From Hemerocallis citrina (lineage: Eukaryota > Streptophyta > Magnoliopsida > Asparagales > Asphodelaceae), in assembly GCA_017893485.1 (NCBI GenBank), contig CM030358.1:252195228-252259227 (forward strand): a DNA stretch of 64,000 nt, in the 5' to 3' direction. Below the pieces are notes generated by a model. That model was not told the origin of the DNA. It did not search any database and saw nothing but the letters and a program-made list of their open reading frames with translations. The position numbers and the translations under genes were made by a program. This document shows, piece by piece, positions 32,480-43,442 of this stretch (position 1 is its first letter; each line of letters begins with the position of its first letter).

Positions 32480-34016
32480 GAGTCTTGAAGCTCGGCGAGC
32501 CTCTCTGTTTGTTTGTAGGCTCCTCAGGGGGGAAGCTCGGCTCCATCTTTTTGGACGAACTTGGTCAGGTGTCCCCACTGTATGAGTTCTTCGATCTCCT
32601 CCTTGAGAGCCCGACAATCATCCGTGTCGTGGCCGTGGTCCCTGTGAAAGCGGCACCACTTATCCTTGTTCCTCTTCTTGCCTGGGGTATTCATTATAGG
32701 GGGAGCGCGGAGAGGCCCTTCCTTGTCCACCTCCATAAGAACTTCTGATATATTAGCAATGAGGAGGGTGAACTTCTCAAAACGAGGAGCTGGGCGGCAT
32801 TGGCCATTGTCGTCTCTCTGGAGCTTCTGGGTCCCTTCTTCACTGTATTCTTCCGTTTGTTCTCGAAAGATGATTCCTTAGGGGGGTTGAGAGCCTCTTC
32901 CACTCGTATGTACTTCTCCACCCTAAGTAGGAGTTCTGAGAAGTCCCGAGGAGGCTTCTTGGAAAGGGACGCCTTGAGGTGAGTGTTAGTGACGTTGCGC
33001 TCGAATGCGACAGAGGCTACTGATTGGTTGAGGGAGGAAATGGACTGGGCTTCGGTGGTGAAGCGCCGAACGTAATCCCTTAGGCGTTCATCCTTTTCTT
33101 GGTTGAGGGTCACCAGAGATACGCTTGTTTTCTCGGCCCGGCGGCTAATCACGAAATGAGTAAGGAAGAGCCCTTCGAACTGATAGAATGAGAAGATGGA
33201 GGCAGGGGCGAATTGAAAGTACCATTCTCTCGCAGGCCCCTTCAGCGTGGCAGGAAATATTTTGCAGAGGAAGGCGTCTGAAGCATGGTAGATCATCATG
33301 AGAGTTTTGAATCTCTCTATGTGATCCACGAGGTCCGACTCCCCGGTATACGCCTCGAATTGAGGCAGCTTGAAGTTCTCTGGGATGGGGGCCTCCATGA
33401 TGGTGCACGAGAATGGAGGTCTGCTCAGACGGAGGTTTATCGCCCGTTGCTCTTCTTCCCTGTCAATTCGACCGAGGCGCCTCTCCATCTCGTGGAGATG
33501 GTGGTAGACTGAGTCTTCTCTTTGATCATATCCTGCCGAGCCCCGGGACTCATCTTCGTACGGGGGTGGACTGGGGGTACGGCGATGGTAGCTTGGAGAT
33601 GGATGAGGACTGGGAGTGTGAAGGCGGTGGCTCCTAGCTGGTTCATGAGTAGGTGGCCTCTGGTCGTTAATTGGGGTGATATTGAGGGCCCATAAGACTG
33701 CCGCTTGGAAGTCTTGAAGCTCTGCCCTTGTGACTGGTGCCTCTCCAGCTTGGCAGTCCCTATGTGTGGCTCGGCTTACTGGAGAATGAGTTCTCCGCTG
33801 ATGACGCTGAGGGGACTCTCTTCGCCTCCTCAGGGGAGGGGATCTTCTGGTACTCGGTCGGCGGGGGGTCCGGACTCTTGATGCCCCTGGGTGCTCAGGT
33901 TGATGGACTTCCCCAAAGGCTCGCCATTCATTCAGGCGAGTTCGGAGGTCGACCCCCTTTTGGCGGTCGGCAATCACTTGAAGAAGATCCCGCTCGGGAG
34001 GGCTTTGAGAAGCCAT
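32480..34016 (-). pseudogene. Tat-like gag, frameshifted once near its zinc-knuckle
   Basis: The longest open frame in the window (440 codons, starting at 34016) encodes a gag with a Pro/Arg-rich N-terminal part (to about residue 180) and a Retrotrans_gag core from PIPENFKLPQFEAYTGESD through FPATLKGPAREWYFQF to AEAQSISSL. A charged tail follows. Near 32810-32830 the frame shifts: the true continuation (RFEKFTLLIANISEVL, then KDKWCRFHRDHGHDTDDC and EEIEELIQWGHLTKFVQ) lies in another frame and was cut off from the core. The knuckle has the C-x2-H-x4-H-x4-C pattern common in Tat gags. No protease follows. Gag forms the virus-like particle; with one frameshift it is probably inactive, but it is the best preserved gag here. 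Confidence 0.85.
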
Positions 34017-34267
34017 AGATTCAACTGAAGGATTGGGACCCGCAACATGGTCATGAGGAGGATGTTGTTTCAGACGACTCCGACGGGAGCTCCCCTAGGC
34101 AGCCCCCCGAGACCCTGGAGGGGCCTGTTGAGGAGGAGCACCTTGAGCTGGAGGAGGGGGAGGAGAAAGAGAAGTGGTTCTTCGAATGGAGACCGCTGCC
34201 TTCCCCTTCTATTTTGGATGTATGGCTTGAAACTAGTCTCGCTGATGAAGTTAGGTCGGGTTGCTTT

Positions 34268-34293
34268 TTCAGTTCCCACAGATGGCACCAATC
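34268..34293 (-). other. primer-binding region of the gag-only element
   Basis: On the minus strand, directly after the LTR end, is GATTGGTGCCATCTGTGGGA, a slight variant of the TTGGCGCCGTCTGTGGGAA-type sequence found after the 5' LTR of Tat-clade elements. Confidence 0.75.
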
Positions 34294-34872
34294 TGTTTCT
34301 GCTGATTTTGGTGTGGGAGCAAACAGATGAATTTTTGGATTCTTGGAGAAAACAATAAAGCAAACCTGTTGACCTTCACCAATGTGTTGACTTGGTCTCT
34401 TACCGCTGCTGCGAACCTGCAAAAAGTGCGAGACATCGGGATGGATTCCGGCGACGCACCCTCCGACGCTCTTATCAGTAATCTGAATGATTAAGAAAGA
34501 GCTTTTACTGAAAAAGTATTGATTACCTGGTAACAGTGGGGGGAGAGGGGTTTTTATAGTCGCCTTTAGGGATCCGTTTCGAGATAAGAATATATCTCTA
34601 CTTTCCGGTGTGAATGGATAGAAGCAGTTAAGATCAATTCTTAGGTATAATTATGAATCTGAAATCTTCTTTATCCTTCTGAACTGGTTTGTAACGGGTT
34701 GGGACCCGTATCCAGTAAGACAGATCCGTTTATGGGTTATTGGGCTTTGAAGAAAGACCCAGTCCCCATTTTAGACCCGTTTGTAGGTGAAATTACCGTT
34801 TTACCCCTGAGAGCTTTAAGATTCGTGTCTGATTTGAACGTTCCCGATTTAATCCCATTTTTAGCCATATCA
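34294..34872 (-). repeat. 5' LTR of the gag-only element
   Basis: 579 bp. On the minus strand it begins TGATATGGCTAAAAATGGG and ends GATTTTGGTGTGGGAG-complement text closing in CAGCAGAAACA. GAGGGGTTTTTATAGTCGCC (34549-34568 region, plus strand) recurs in both LTRs. Confidence 0.9.
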
Positions 34873-34941
34873 ATAGGCGGTGGGTTAAATAGAAGGGTAA
34901 TTAGGTTAAGTTGGAGATGATTAGGGTTTAGAATAGGATTA

Positions 34942-34944
<3 letters not shown>

Positions 34945-34992
<48 letters not shown>
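34945..34992. repeat. (TA)n microsatellite
   Basis: About 24 TA units in the promoter-side half of the minus-strand solo LTR. Confidence 0.95.
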
Positions 34993-34998
<6 letters not shown>

Positions 34999-35319
34999 GG
35001 AAATATTAGGTTTTGGGTTAACGGGTGTGGGTATAGGGTTTAAAATCCAATAAAATAATGGGTTTTGGTTTGGGCTTCAAATTATATATAAATAAATAAT
35101 TCAAATCAATTAAATATAAAATTGGGCTTTAGATTAAATACTTAAACAATACAATATAGATCAAATCGATGGGCTTTAACCGAAAATAATGATAATAATA
35201 AAAATAATAACAAAACTGATAATAATAATAATAATAATATCTGACAGAATAAAATTTGGATTCAACACTTTCATGAAAATGATTCGATAATAATAATAAT
35301 AGTAGTAATAATAACATTA

Positions 35320-35894
35320 GAGCATTTGTAGTCGTTTGCCATATACTCAAATTTTCCAAAATTTGGAAAAAAAACATCTGTAGTCGTTGGCCAAATACCC
35401 AAAAATTGAGTTTGATCGCTACAGTACTCTGCTATATTTGGCAATCGGAATGGCAATTGCCAAAATATAGCCGGACGATAGATTATCTTCCGTCGTTTAA
35501 AATTTTTCGATTAGACAAAAGATTATCTTCCGTCGCTTTAATTTTTTTTAATCAGACGAAAGATAAAGTGTCGTCCAAAAAATTTATAAAAAAATAAAAA
35601 ATAAAAAAAATTGTCGGACGGTGGATAATACATTGTCCTAACAATTTTGCTAAAGACAAAAGTGTTGGGACGGTGTGTTACCCACCGTCCCTCACTTTTG
35701 GAGTTTTAATTTTTTTTTTTTTTTGGTCCTTTTGTGTGGAAAATCAGCCAAATTTTTTTTTTTAAATCTTTTGAGACTAAAGATAATCCTTCATCTGACC
35801 AAATTTGGGGTTTCGACCACTACCACGCGCAGTCAAATTTTCTATTTCCATTTGCCAAATACCAAAAAATGGGTTACAACGACTACAAATGCTC
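35320..35894. mobile_element. Harbinger-like MITE, TSD TTA
   Basis: Inverted ends GAGCATTTGTAGTCGT and ACGACTACAAATGCTC, flanked by TTA at 35317-35319 and 35895-35897. The interior holds CGGACGGTGGATAATACATTG and GGGACGGTGTGTTACCCACC, a palindrome. The ends and internal design resemble 8533-9165, so the two are probably members of one superfamily. Confidence 0.85.
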
Positions 35895-36118
35895 TTATAC
35901 AACAAAATAAGAATTTTGCTTATCAATAATCCAAGCAGAGTATATATTCGAACAATTACAACACGGAAAGTGAACTTAAAATACATCCTTATTCGAAATA
36001 ATATAACTTTTTGTTAATAGAAAAGGTTTAAATAGAAGATCCAAAATGAATTTAATAAAATAATAATCGAATACAGAAAATATTTGGTAAATACGTATTT
36101 ACGAAAACAGGGGTTACA

Positions 36119-36935
36119 ACTGATGTATTCGAAGAGAAATTTGTTCAGTTACTCAATGAAGGATGGAACCTATCATCAAGATGATATAGGGGAATCCAAT
36201 TTGGAGTCATCTTAATTGAAGGCAATGAATGCAGCTGATCTTAAAGCTTACAACTTGATAAATTCACTATCAGATCCATACAAGCATCTGATAATCACCA
36301 TGGTGACGGAAAGTCTACCAAGGAGAAGTTTTCAATAACAGAGGTGATCGAAGGCTTAGAGGAGGTTGAACATAGGATCGGTGTCTACTTCTACGAGTTA
36401 CATTGGGGTGAATGGTACATCATTTGGAAGGAAAAGTGCGCATAAAGGTAAGATTTGTTGCCATCATCGCAAAAGGACTGTACATTACAAGAACGATTGT
36501 CACAAGTTGTTGAATTAGAAGAGCGCCAATATTGTTAGTGCTTATGAGTTGGGTGAAAATTTCAATTGTCTTCTTGTTTCAAATTCTTTTGATGTGCATT
36601 CTGGTTGGTTATTTGATTTTGGTAGTTCTACTCACATTTACTCCGAGAGGGAGAAGTATTCTACTTACAAGTCAACAATGGGCCGTTGCACGAGAATGGG
36701 TACTGTGAGGTTTGTGATGTAGTTTGTGAGAAAACAGTTGAGTTGGAGATGCTAGATAGAAACATGTACACTCTAAGGGAAGTCACGCATATTCCTATAA
36801 TAAAACAGAATCTGAAACAGAATCTGATATCCTTGGAAACTCGAGAAGCACGTGGCTGCAGATACACATCTCGAGGTGGATATCTATCTGTTTAGGAAGG
36901 TCATCGTAAGGTGATATTGGAAAAGAGGGGTGTTG
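36119..36935 (+). pseudogene. Ty1/copia gag 3' half and protease (continuation)
   Basis: Resumes right after the TSD with the gag motifs that follow LITDYVE in copia elements (FSYSMKDGT; then, in another frame, LSDPYKHLIITMVTESLPR). A degenerate knuckle follows (CCHHRKRTVHYKNDCHKL, which lacks the usual Gly-His). The protease is recognisable from SGWLFDFGSSTHIYSERE (the usual D-S-G-A box reads D-F-G-S) through THIPIIKQNLKQNLISLETR to YTSRGGYLSV. Multiple stops and frame changes. Copia order and the flanking duplication show this is the other half of the gag at 24091. Confidence 0.8.
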
Positions 36936-37486
36936 GGCTAGGCCAACACAACTTACATAAAATATTGCGCAAGTGTTTGTGAGCCCGGTGTTCCTAAAGC
37001 ATCATCTAGTCTACTTCCACTAGAATCATCAAAGTGAGACCACGACGTTCGAATATCATCGAGAGGTGGAGATTGCCTCAGGGTAAGTGGAATTTAAGTG
37101 GAGGGTGGCCCCTCCATGTTAACACCAACTGGGGTGTGTCTTTGAGGGGCCTATTGATTGGTGAAATTAGGTGGAAGATAGATTCAACTTGGTGAGGAAA
37201 CTACTGAACCGAGTTCGTTTACAGATGGAGAGTGAAAGACTATATAGATGATTAGTCACACAGTGTTGATAGCACGAGTATGCAATCCAAGGTAGAGATT
37301 TTTGAGTGTATGTCTTGTATACATGGGTTCGATATGAAGAGAAGACGGTGAAGCAAAGGAATTTCGAAGCTTCATTGGAAGGGAGAAAAAACACCAGCAG
37401 CAGCAACATCAACAACTTGTGACAATTGAATGCCATATTTGGTAGTCTACCGCCGCATGCTCTCTGTATGGCAGTCGACCGCCACA
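36936..37486 (+). other. copia-derived or unassigned spacer, no gene
   Basis: The protease frame fades after 36935. The rest has no domain that I recognise. Near 37440-37486 the text GGTAGTCTACCGCCGCATG and GGCAGTCGACCGCCACATG forms a tandem pair that recurs once more just beyond the downstream LTR end (50813-50834). Confidence 0.5.
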
Positions 37487-38330
37487 TGTTTAGGTGTATG
37501 CCCTAGAGGCCAGTTGTGTATTGACATTACTAGTTTACATTGTATCATGATATTTATTTCATATATGAGGCATTTCATTTATTGTGTTATTTATTGTGAT
37601 TAAGTGAACATAATAAAGTCCTTAGAATAGTAGGTTCAATACCATAGGATATCAAGTGCATGACTTGATTGTGAGATACTATTGGTTGTAATCAGAACAC
37701 TATTCTTAAATGTTCCTAGTCAAGTATTATTGAGAATTAGGACAACAATAATACAGAGAGACTAGTATGTGCGTAGACTGATAACCATATCTCACTGGTC
37801 ATGGATATGAGATACCAAGTCTTCACATGGGTACATATTAGAGTAATAATGTACTGAACCGACCCACCATGAGAACGCTGCATGGATCGTTATGTGAGTG
37901 TCATAAGAGGTTCTCACATTGACCATGGTGTACGTAGTCCTTTGACTTGAAGTCACTATGGTTTCTTACATGAAAAGTTATATATTTTAATGTCGTCAAC
38001 CGTTACCTATAATAAGGTGATTATAAAGTCGACAATTGGATATACTACAAATCATGCGGAGGGATGTGAGTGACTTAGATAGGATTTGTCCCTCTTACAT
38101 AATAGGAGCGATATCTAAGGGCTCCTTGATTGAGTGAGACTGCAAAATGCATGGTCGTGCTCAAATGGTCGATATGAGATATTGAGCTCATTTGTTTTAG
38201 TAAGTCTACCCGGACATTAATAAACCAAAGATTGAACTATACAAGGGTGACACTCTTTATACCTTGTGTTCAATTAGATATCTGGACAAAAGGACTAGCC
38301 TATATGGTAACATTGGTCACAGATAGGTTA

Positions 38331-41300
38331 TGTAACATCTTGAATTTTTATTTATAAAGAGTTTGTTGATTTTTACGTGTTTTGCATGTATAATTTCATA
38401 TGCATTTTTCTAGAAAATTATTTCTTATAACATGAAACAATAATTATTTCAAGTCTTTCTCTTTATTTTCTAAAAAGCCTATTTTTAAAAGTCTAATAAA
38501 ATCATAGGCCTAATTATCTCTTTCTAGCCCACTATAATTAATTTATTTATTTATTTATTAAGAGCCCATGGTTAATTGGCCAATTAGTGACCCATTAATT
38601 AAATACTCCCTTTTAATTAGCTTAACTTGTAGTGTAGACTAATCTAGTAGACAATTAAATAAATTTCATGAACAAACTTATAATGGGGGGTACTAGTATT
38701 GCATGTGCATTGCACTACCACGTGCATGGTGCACTTTGGGGTGTAGGCCGGATTTCACAAAGAGAGAGGGAGAGATGGGAGTAGTGGGGAGGTGGTTGCT
38801 CCATCATGGGTAGTTGCTACAACTCTCTAACTCATCATAGCTCTTGATCCTTAACTATTTGGACTAATCCTAGCCTTCCATTTGCACTCAAAATCTGCAA
38901 AAATACCCCCCTTTACACGCTTCATTCTTGCACCTAAAATTTGTAAAGAAAGAAAGGAAGAAAAGACAATTAGTGAGTAAAAAAAATTAAGAGATAGTTG
39001 TGAGTTTAAAAGATTGAGAGTTGAGTTTTGTGTGTTCCCCATCCCATTGTTGGCCGTCCTACCATGGAGCAAGAAGGAAGGAGTTCAAACACAATTCAAG
39101 CTAGGAGGAGAAGTCAAATTGGTGGCTCAATCTAGGAGGAGAAGGCTTCATTTGTTCATTCTAGGAGACTTTAGAAGTTTTTGTTATTTCTCTCCATTAA
39201 AGGTAGGTGATTTTCTCGAACTTCTAACTAGATACCATGCTAGGAAATTGTGTGATAAAATGGAGAAGAAAACCCTAATTAATTTAGCCATATGTTGTGA
39301 AAATGAGACAAATTGCAAACGGTTTGAATGCTTGTTAAAAAGAATGCTAATTCATACAAATTGTGATTGTTATCTTAGAAATTACCATGCTACCATGATT
39401 TATATGTTCGATATGTGCTAAATTGAGAAATTGTGCCTGTATGATTAGTTAATTGAATGAGAACCATGGAAATGTGAATCGCCTAATTTGACTTGATAAT
39501 GGCATGAAAAAGGAGATTTTTTTGTATTAATGATTGCATAATAATAAAAAAAATAATAAAAGAGATCTATGGAAAGTTTGAGTGCAAAATTATAAAGAAA
39601 CTACACTTGTATGCGCATTTTCGAAATTGTAGATAACAATATATGTAGAGAGGAAAATTGTACTTTTGTGTCCAAAATTAAGTTTTATTTTACTGATATA
39701 TTGTAAATGCATAAAAACTATATTCTGGAATTTTAGAATACAATTGGAGAAAAAAAGAGTTTAAAATACTTGTTTTTATAAAAATTCGAAAAAGACAGAG
39801 GCTCGAATTATAACTCCTAAAACCCAAACCATATCAGGTTAGTCACTTGGACTTATTGGTCTTCGGGTGCACTTGGGTTCGGTTACTATAGCTTTCGGGT
39901 TGGTCTTTGGTTGTGGGTTCGAAACTGGGCAGAGCCCTTTTGTTTTCAAAATCATTTTTAAAATTCGAAACATGAAAAGTTGACTTACATTTAATTAAGC
40001 CCCTTTCATATCGTGTTGGCGTCTTGGGCTTTCTGGTCTTCAGTTGCGCCACAATGCGTTCACTGTAGCGGGGCGGGTGTGCCTTTTGGGTCTCGGGTTC
40101 AAAACCTGGGATTGGGTTTTTCGTTTTTTATATATATTTTAATGTTTTTGAACTTTAAAAATTCTGGGAAAAATATTATAATTATTCTAAAAATATATGG
40201 ACTTCAGGAAAAATATTTCTACAATGTTTGGCTTAATAAAAAGAGATTTAGAAGCAAAAATTGAGTAGAGATTATTAAAAGAATCCCATAAAATTGATAC
40301 TTGTATGAATAAAAATGTGATTACTTCCATGAGAGAATTCTACTTAAATTTATAAAAGAGAATCTTGTATGAAAAAAATTAAAGTGGGTTATTTATGAAT
40401 TTTTTTTATTAATTTGTGCAAGTTATGCATTTTTAAAGTTAAAAGAAAAATATAATTGTGACCTTCTTGGACCGAATAAAGGAAAGGAATAATTGTGTGA
40501 GAATTAAATGAATTTATTGAGATTAATCTTGAATGAGAAAGATATAAATCGAAATTGAACTTTGTGTATGAAATTGATTCATAGAAAAGAAATGGAAATC
40601 ATGTGGAATTATGAAAAAGACTTTATGAGTATGAAAACTCAATTTTGTAATTATGGAGTGAAATTGAGAACTAGAGTGTAGCCAAGCCTCATACTAGCAT
40701 TGAAAGAATTTGTTGAGAAAAGATTTGAAATGAAAAGACCAAGATTTGGGTCGTGTTATATAAATGGTTAAGACCGGTATAGTGGGAGTGCTAACTCTAA
40801 AGGACTGATTTTATTCATGATTCAAATAAATTAAGGACTAGAAACATAGTGGAGATGTGATGAAAGTAAGAGAAAAACATGAGTATGAGGGCCATTGATT
40901 AGTGGCGTGAGTGTATTCACAGGATATCCCATGATGCGTCATGAATAGGGTAGTGGTACTACTCCAAGTACCATCCCGGTGGCGATGCTTATAGGGTGGT
41001 CTAGTGACTACGGGTGGTGCCATGTCTATGGTAAGAGGTGAATTGACCACAGGATGCCTGCATAATGAGTCATGTGTCAGTGCGTTGGATTTTCTCCAGG
41101 GCGCCTAGATGTGGGCTTGTAACTCATAGAATACCTAGGATACTTACCGTAGTTACTGTAGTAGACTAAGTCTTGGCGTGGGATTGAACCCTACAAGATG
41201 AAGAATGATTAAGGGCTTGCCCTCGGACCTTTGTAGTATGTGCTGCATAGACTCTGAACAAGTGCACATTAGTGTCATATAATATAAACAACTGCATTAA

Positions 41301-41679
41301 GGACTAAGTGCACATTCACAACACGACATCAATAGGATAATCCCCGTAGTTTTGTTTGTGAGAAGTTTGTGCTTTCCAAGTAAGAGAAAATTGATGTATT
41401 ATATCCTAGCATCAGTTGAATGAACTGACGTGCCCATAGTTTCTATGCAGGATAAAGTGATTGACAAGATTAAAAGTATGCATACTGCTTAAAGAATGAT
41501 TCAAGTGTTGTATATTTTTATTCATGTAATTGTTGTAAATTGCTTCCGCTGTATAAGTATAATGTAAATGTAACTCTGATATAACAAGTTTTTAAATTCC
41601 TTGCAAAATTGTACGAAGAGAAGTATAAAGATCCTGTAGAACTTTAACTTCGGTCTTATTTGGAATTCAGGGTGTTACA
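38331..41679 (+). repeat. 5' LTR of the chromovirus (3349 bp)
   Basis: Starts TGTAACATCTTGAATTTT and ends GGAATTCAGGGTGTTACA. Compared with the 3' LTR it has about 75 extra bases near 38550-38625 and 18 extra bases near 38712, where GTGCAT repeats flank the difference. An AAAGGTAGGTGA splice-donor-like site lies at about 39200. A 135-codon open frame (39014-39421) overlaps this region but is not considered a gene. Confidence 0.93.
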
Positions 41680-41682
41680 GAG

Positions 41683-41694
41683 TGGTATCAGAGC
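41683..41694 (+). other. chromovirus primer-binding site
   Basis: TGGTATCAGAGC, a perfect complement to the 3' end of plant initiator tRNA-Met, three bases after the LTR. Confidence 0.9.
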
Positions 41695-41739
41695 CATGCT
41701 TACAAGTAGTACAAATTTATAAGGAACGTCATCCTAGAA

Positions 41740-42246
41740 GTGGACATTAGAGTGTGTGTTGAGTATGGAGATTTAAATGTAAGTTACTTACATTTGTGTT
41801 GCTCTATGATTTATGCTTCTTCTTCTCCTTTCTCTAAGACGGCGGACCACTTTGACCCAGTTGGCAGTGATGACTGGCACATAGTCGAGGAGGATTACTA
41901 CCCTGGGCAAGATGATTCAGACGAAGAAGATCCCGAAGAATATGAAGAGGAATGGCCTGAGTCCCGAGAGATCACTCTGCCTCTGGATTCATCGGATGAT
42001 TCCTCTGACGAGGAAGAACCAGTTCCGAGTAGTCTCATTGTGTCTCTTCAGAGGCAGGTGGAGACTCAAAGGGAGAGAGCGGAGCTGCTGCAGGCACAGT
42101 GTGCGAAGTGCAAGGAGAGCATTGCAACTCTCAGTCATCGTGTTTGGGAACTCAAGAAGAGGAAAAACATGTACAATGTACTGAAGGAAGAAGTGGCGGA
42201 ACTATGGGAAGAGCTTCGAGAAGCCAAGAGGAACCATAGGAACTAG
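41740..42246 (+). CDS. extra ORF between primer site and gag: acidic, coiled-coil protein (168 aa)
   Basis: A continuous frame of 168 codons in an element whose gag and pol are riddled with stops. Residues about 40-90 are strongly acidic (runs such as DDSDEEDPEEYEEEW and DSSDDSSDEEE). Residues about 98-165 are heptad-like and highly charged (VSLQRQVETQRERAELLQAQ, then LKKRKNMYNVLKEEVAELWE), predicting a coiled coil, with a Cys pair (CAKC) between. It lies directly after the primer site, upstream of gag and in its own reading unit. I recognise no family. It could be an accessory protein such as a gag-like or DNA-binding partner, or a captured fragment. The first ATG is used, although a start at MIYASSSPF (codon 24) is equally plausible. 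The function is unknown. Confidence 0.55.
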   Translation: MDIRVCVEYGDLNVSYLHLCCSMIYASSSPFSKTADHFDPVGSDDWHIVEEDYYPGQDDSDEEDPEEYEEEWPESREITLPLDSSDDSSDEEEPVPSSLIVSLQRQVETQRERAELLQAQCAKCKESIATLSHRVWELKKRKNMYNVLKEEVAELWEELREAKRNHRN

Positions 42247-42389
42247 AATGTTGTATCTTTTTACTGCTTTCGTTTGATGTCAGAAATTTTTTAAATTCGA
42301 ATGTATAGAGTTTGAAATTCAATGAAATGAAGAGTTGATTTAAATTCATGTTTTCTACTTCTAATTTAATAGATCTTTTGCATCTGAAT

Positions 42390-43381
42390 ATGGCTGGAAG
42401 AAGAGCTAGAAGTGGAGAAGGGCTGGATTTGGAAGGGACTATCAGACACTCACTATCATTGCCATGAATCAGAATAAGAGGAGGATGCCTGTAAATCCAG
42501 TACCTGAAGCGATCAAACTCGTGGAATCATTTAAAAGGATGAAACCACCCGTGTTTGAGGGGAAGTCAGACTCAGATGCGGCTGACAATTGGATCAGATA
42601 GGTCGAGACTATCTTCGAAGTCTTGGAGACTTCGGAGGGCAGCAAGGTGAAGTTGGGTGCACTGCAGTTCAAGAAGGATGCGGCTATGTGGTGGCAGTCG
42701 ATGAAGCAGGCGATGGGAGATATTGTTCGTGGCTGGGAGGAATTCTTAGAGGAGTTCTGCAGTCATTATTTTCCATCAGACGTCCAGGAGAAGAAGGTCA
42801 TGGAATTTCTGGTGCTACAGCAGGACAGTATGTCGGTCAGAGAGTATGAGACAAGGTTCACTCAACTCTCGAGGTATGCGCCCGACTGGTGATGGACGAG
42901 GTAAAGAATGCTCGAAAATTCGAGCATGGTTTAAGGCCAAGTCTGAGATCAAGGATGACACCCCTCGGTATCAGGAGGTTTGACAAGTTGGTCAAACGAG
43001 TTGCAGCCACTGAGGTGGATATGGAACAGTTCCATGCTGTTCAGAATCGGAGGAACAACTGGAATGTGGGACGAGGCCCGCAGTTGCTTGAAATGTCAGG
43101 GGACAACCGCCGACTCAAAGGTTCAAACCGACTGGGGAAAACGCTGTCAATGTGGCGGGAAGACCTAGGAATGCCTGGGTGAGACCTCCTGTGACTTGTT
43201 TCAACTGTGGAGAGACAGGCCACTATAAGTCTCAGTGCCCTAAGATGCAGGATGTCATCCGTAATGGACCAGCTAAGCAAACCGGGAAGAAGTCGTACCA
43301 GCAAGGGCGAGTATTTGCTTTGACTGAATCTGACGCTGATGAAGTGGATCACGTCATCACTGGTATGAGGGAGGATGTTTA
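42390..43381 (+). pseudogene. chromovirus gag, with stops and frameshifts
   Basis: ATG 42390 gives MAGRRARSGEG, then the frame breaks near 42455 and continues as MNQNKRRMPVNPVPEAIKLV and PPVFEGKSDSDAADNWIR. An in-frame TAG is at 42600. The Retrotrans_gag core follows (KLGALQFKKDAAMWWQSM, EEFLEEFCSHYFPSDVQEKK, VREYETRFTQLSRYAP), with another break at 42892. The CCHC knuckle CFNCGETGHYKSQC (C-x2-C-x4-H-x4-C) is intact at about 43198-43239. Gag would form the particle and bind RNA; this copy cannot make it whole. Confidence 0.9.
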
Positions 43382-43442
43382 GAAGTGTTTTTCTGTTGTT
43401 CTCTTTTTCCCGCTTTATTTAGTAAACTGTTATTTAACAAGT

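Larger units (their letters stand above)
27870..34872 (-). mobile_element. gag-only Tat-like retrotransposon (complete), TSD ATAGG
   Basis: A complete non-autonomous LTR element of 7003 bp on the minus strand, flanked by ATAGG at 27865-27869 and 34873-34877. Both LTRs are 579 bp (27870-28448 and 34294-34872), beginning on the minus strand TGATATGGCTAAAA. Reading 5' to 3' on the minus strand: LTR, primer-site region, broken gag, two tandem arrays, a GAGCTC-rich block, three copies of a 69-bp repeat, an AT-rich block, polypurine tract, LTR. There is no protease, polymerase or integrase. The layout mirrors the plus-strand element at 1-6992. Confidence 0.9.
24362..36118 (-). mobile_element. gypsy-type solo LTR (minus), TSD ACTGA, with nested insertions
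   Basis: ACTGA stands on both sides (24357-24361, 36119-36123). Read on the minus strand it begins TGTAACCCCTGTTTTCGTAA and ends GGGAAGCAGGACATGACA, matching both ends of the plus-strand solo LTR at 14429-17814. The two also share a (TTATTA)-rich region and a CCA/CT-rich leader (minus strand, about 27800-27400). It is interrupted by the gag-only element at 27870-34872 and the MITE at 35320-35894. Net length is about 4.17 kb. The long open frames at 27395-28169 fall in its leader. Confidence 0.85.

Noticed and set aside
39014..39421. A 130-135 codon open frame present in both chromovirus LTRs (also 47475-47867)
   Set aside because: Conserved because LTRs are duplicates. Nearly all base differences between the two copies change the amino acid (for example Gly/Val, His/Tyr, Ser/Asn, Cys/Phe, Met/Ile, Asn/Lys, Glu/Asp, Met/Thr), so there is no purifying selection. 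The frame also crosses a splice-donor-like site.
41683..41694. tRNA gene signal (Met tRNA-like sequence)
   Set aside because: Only the 12-base primer-binding complement is present; no cloverleaf. I found no tRNA gene elsewhere in the window by eye.
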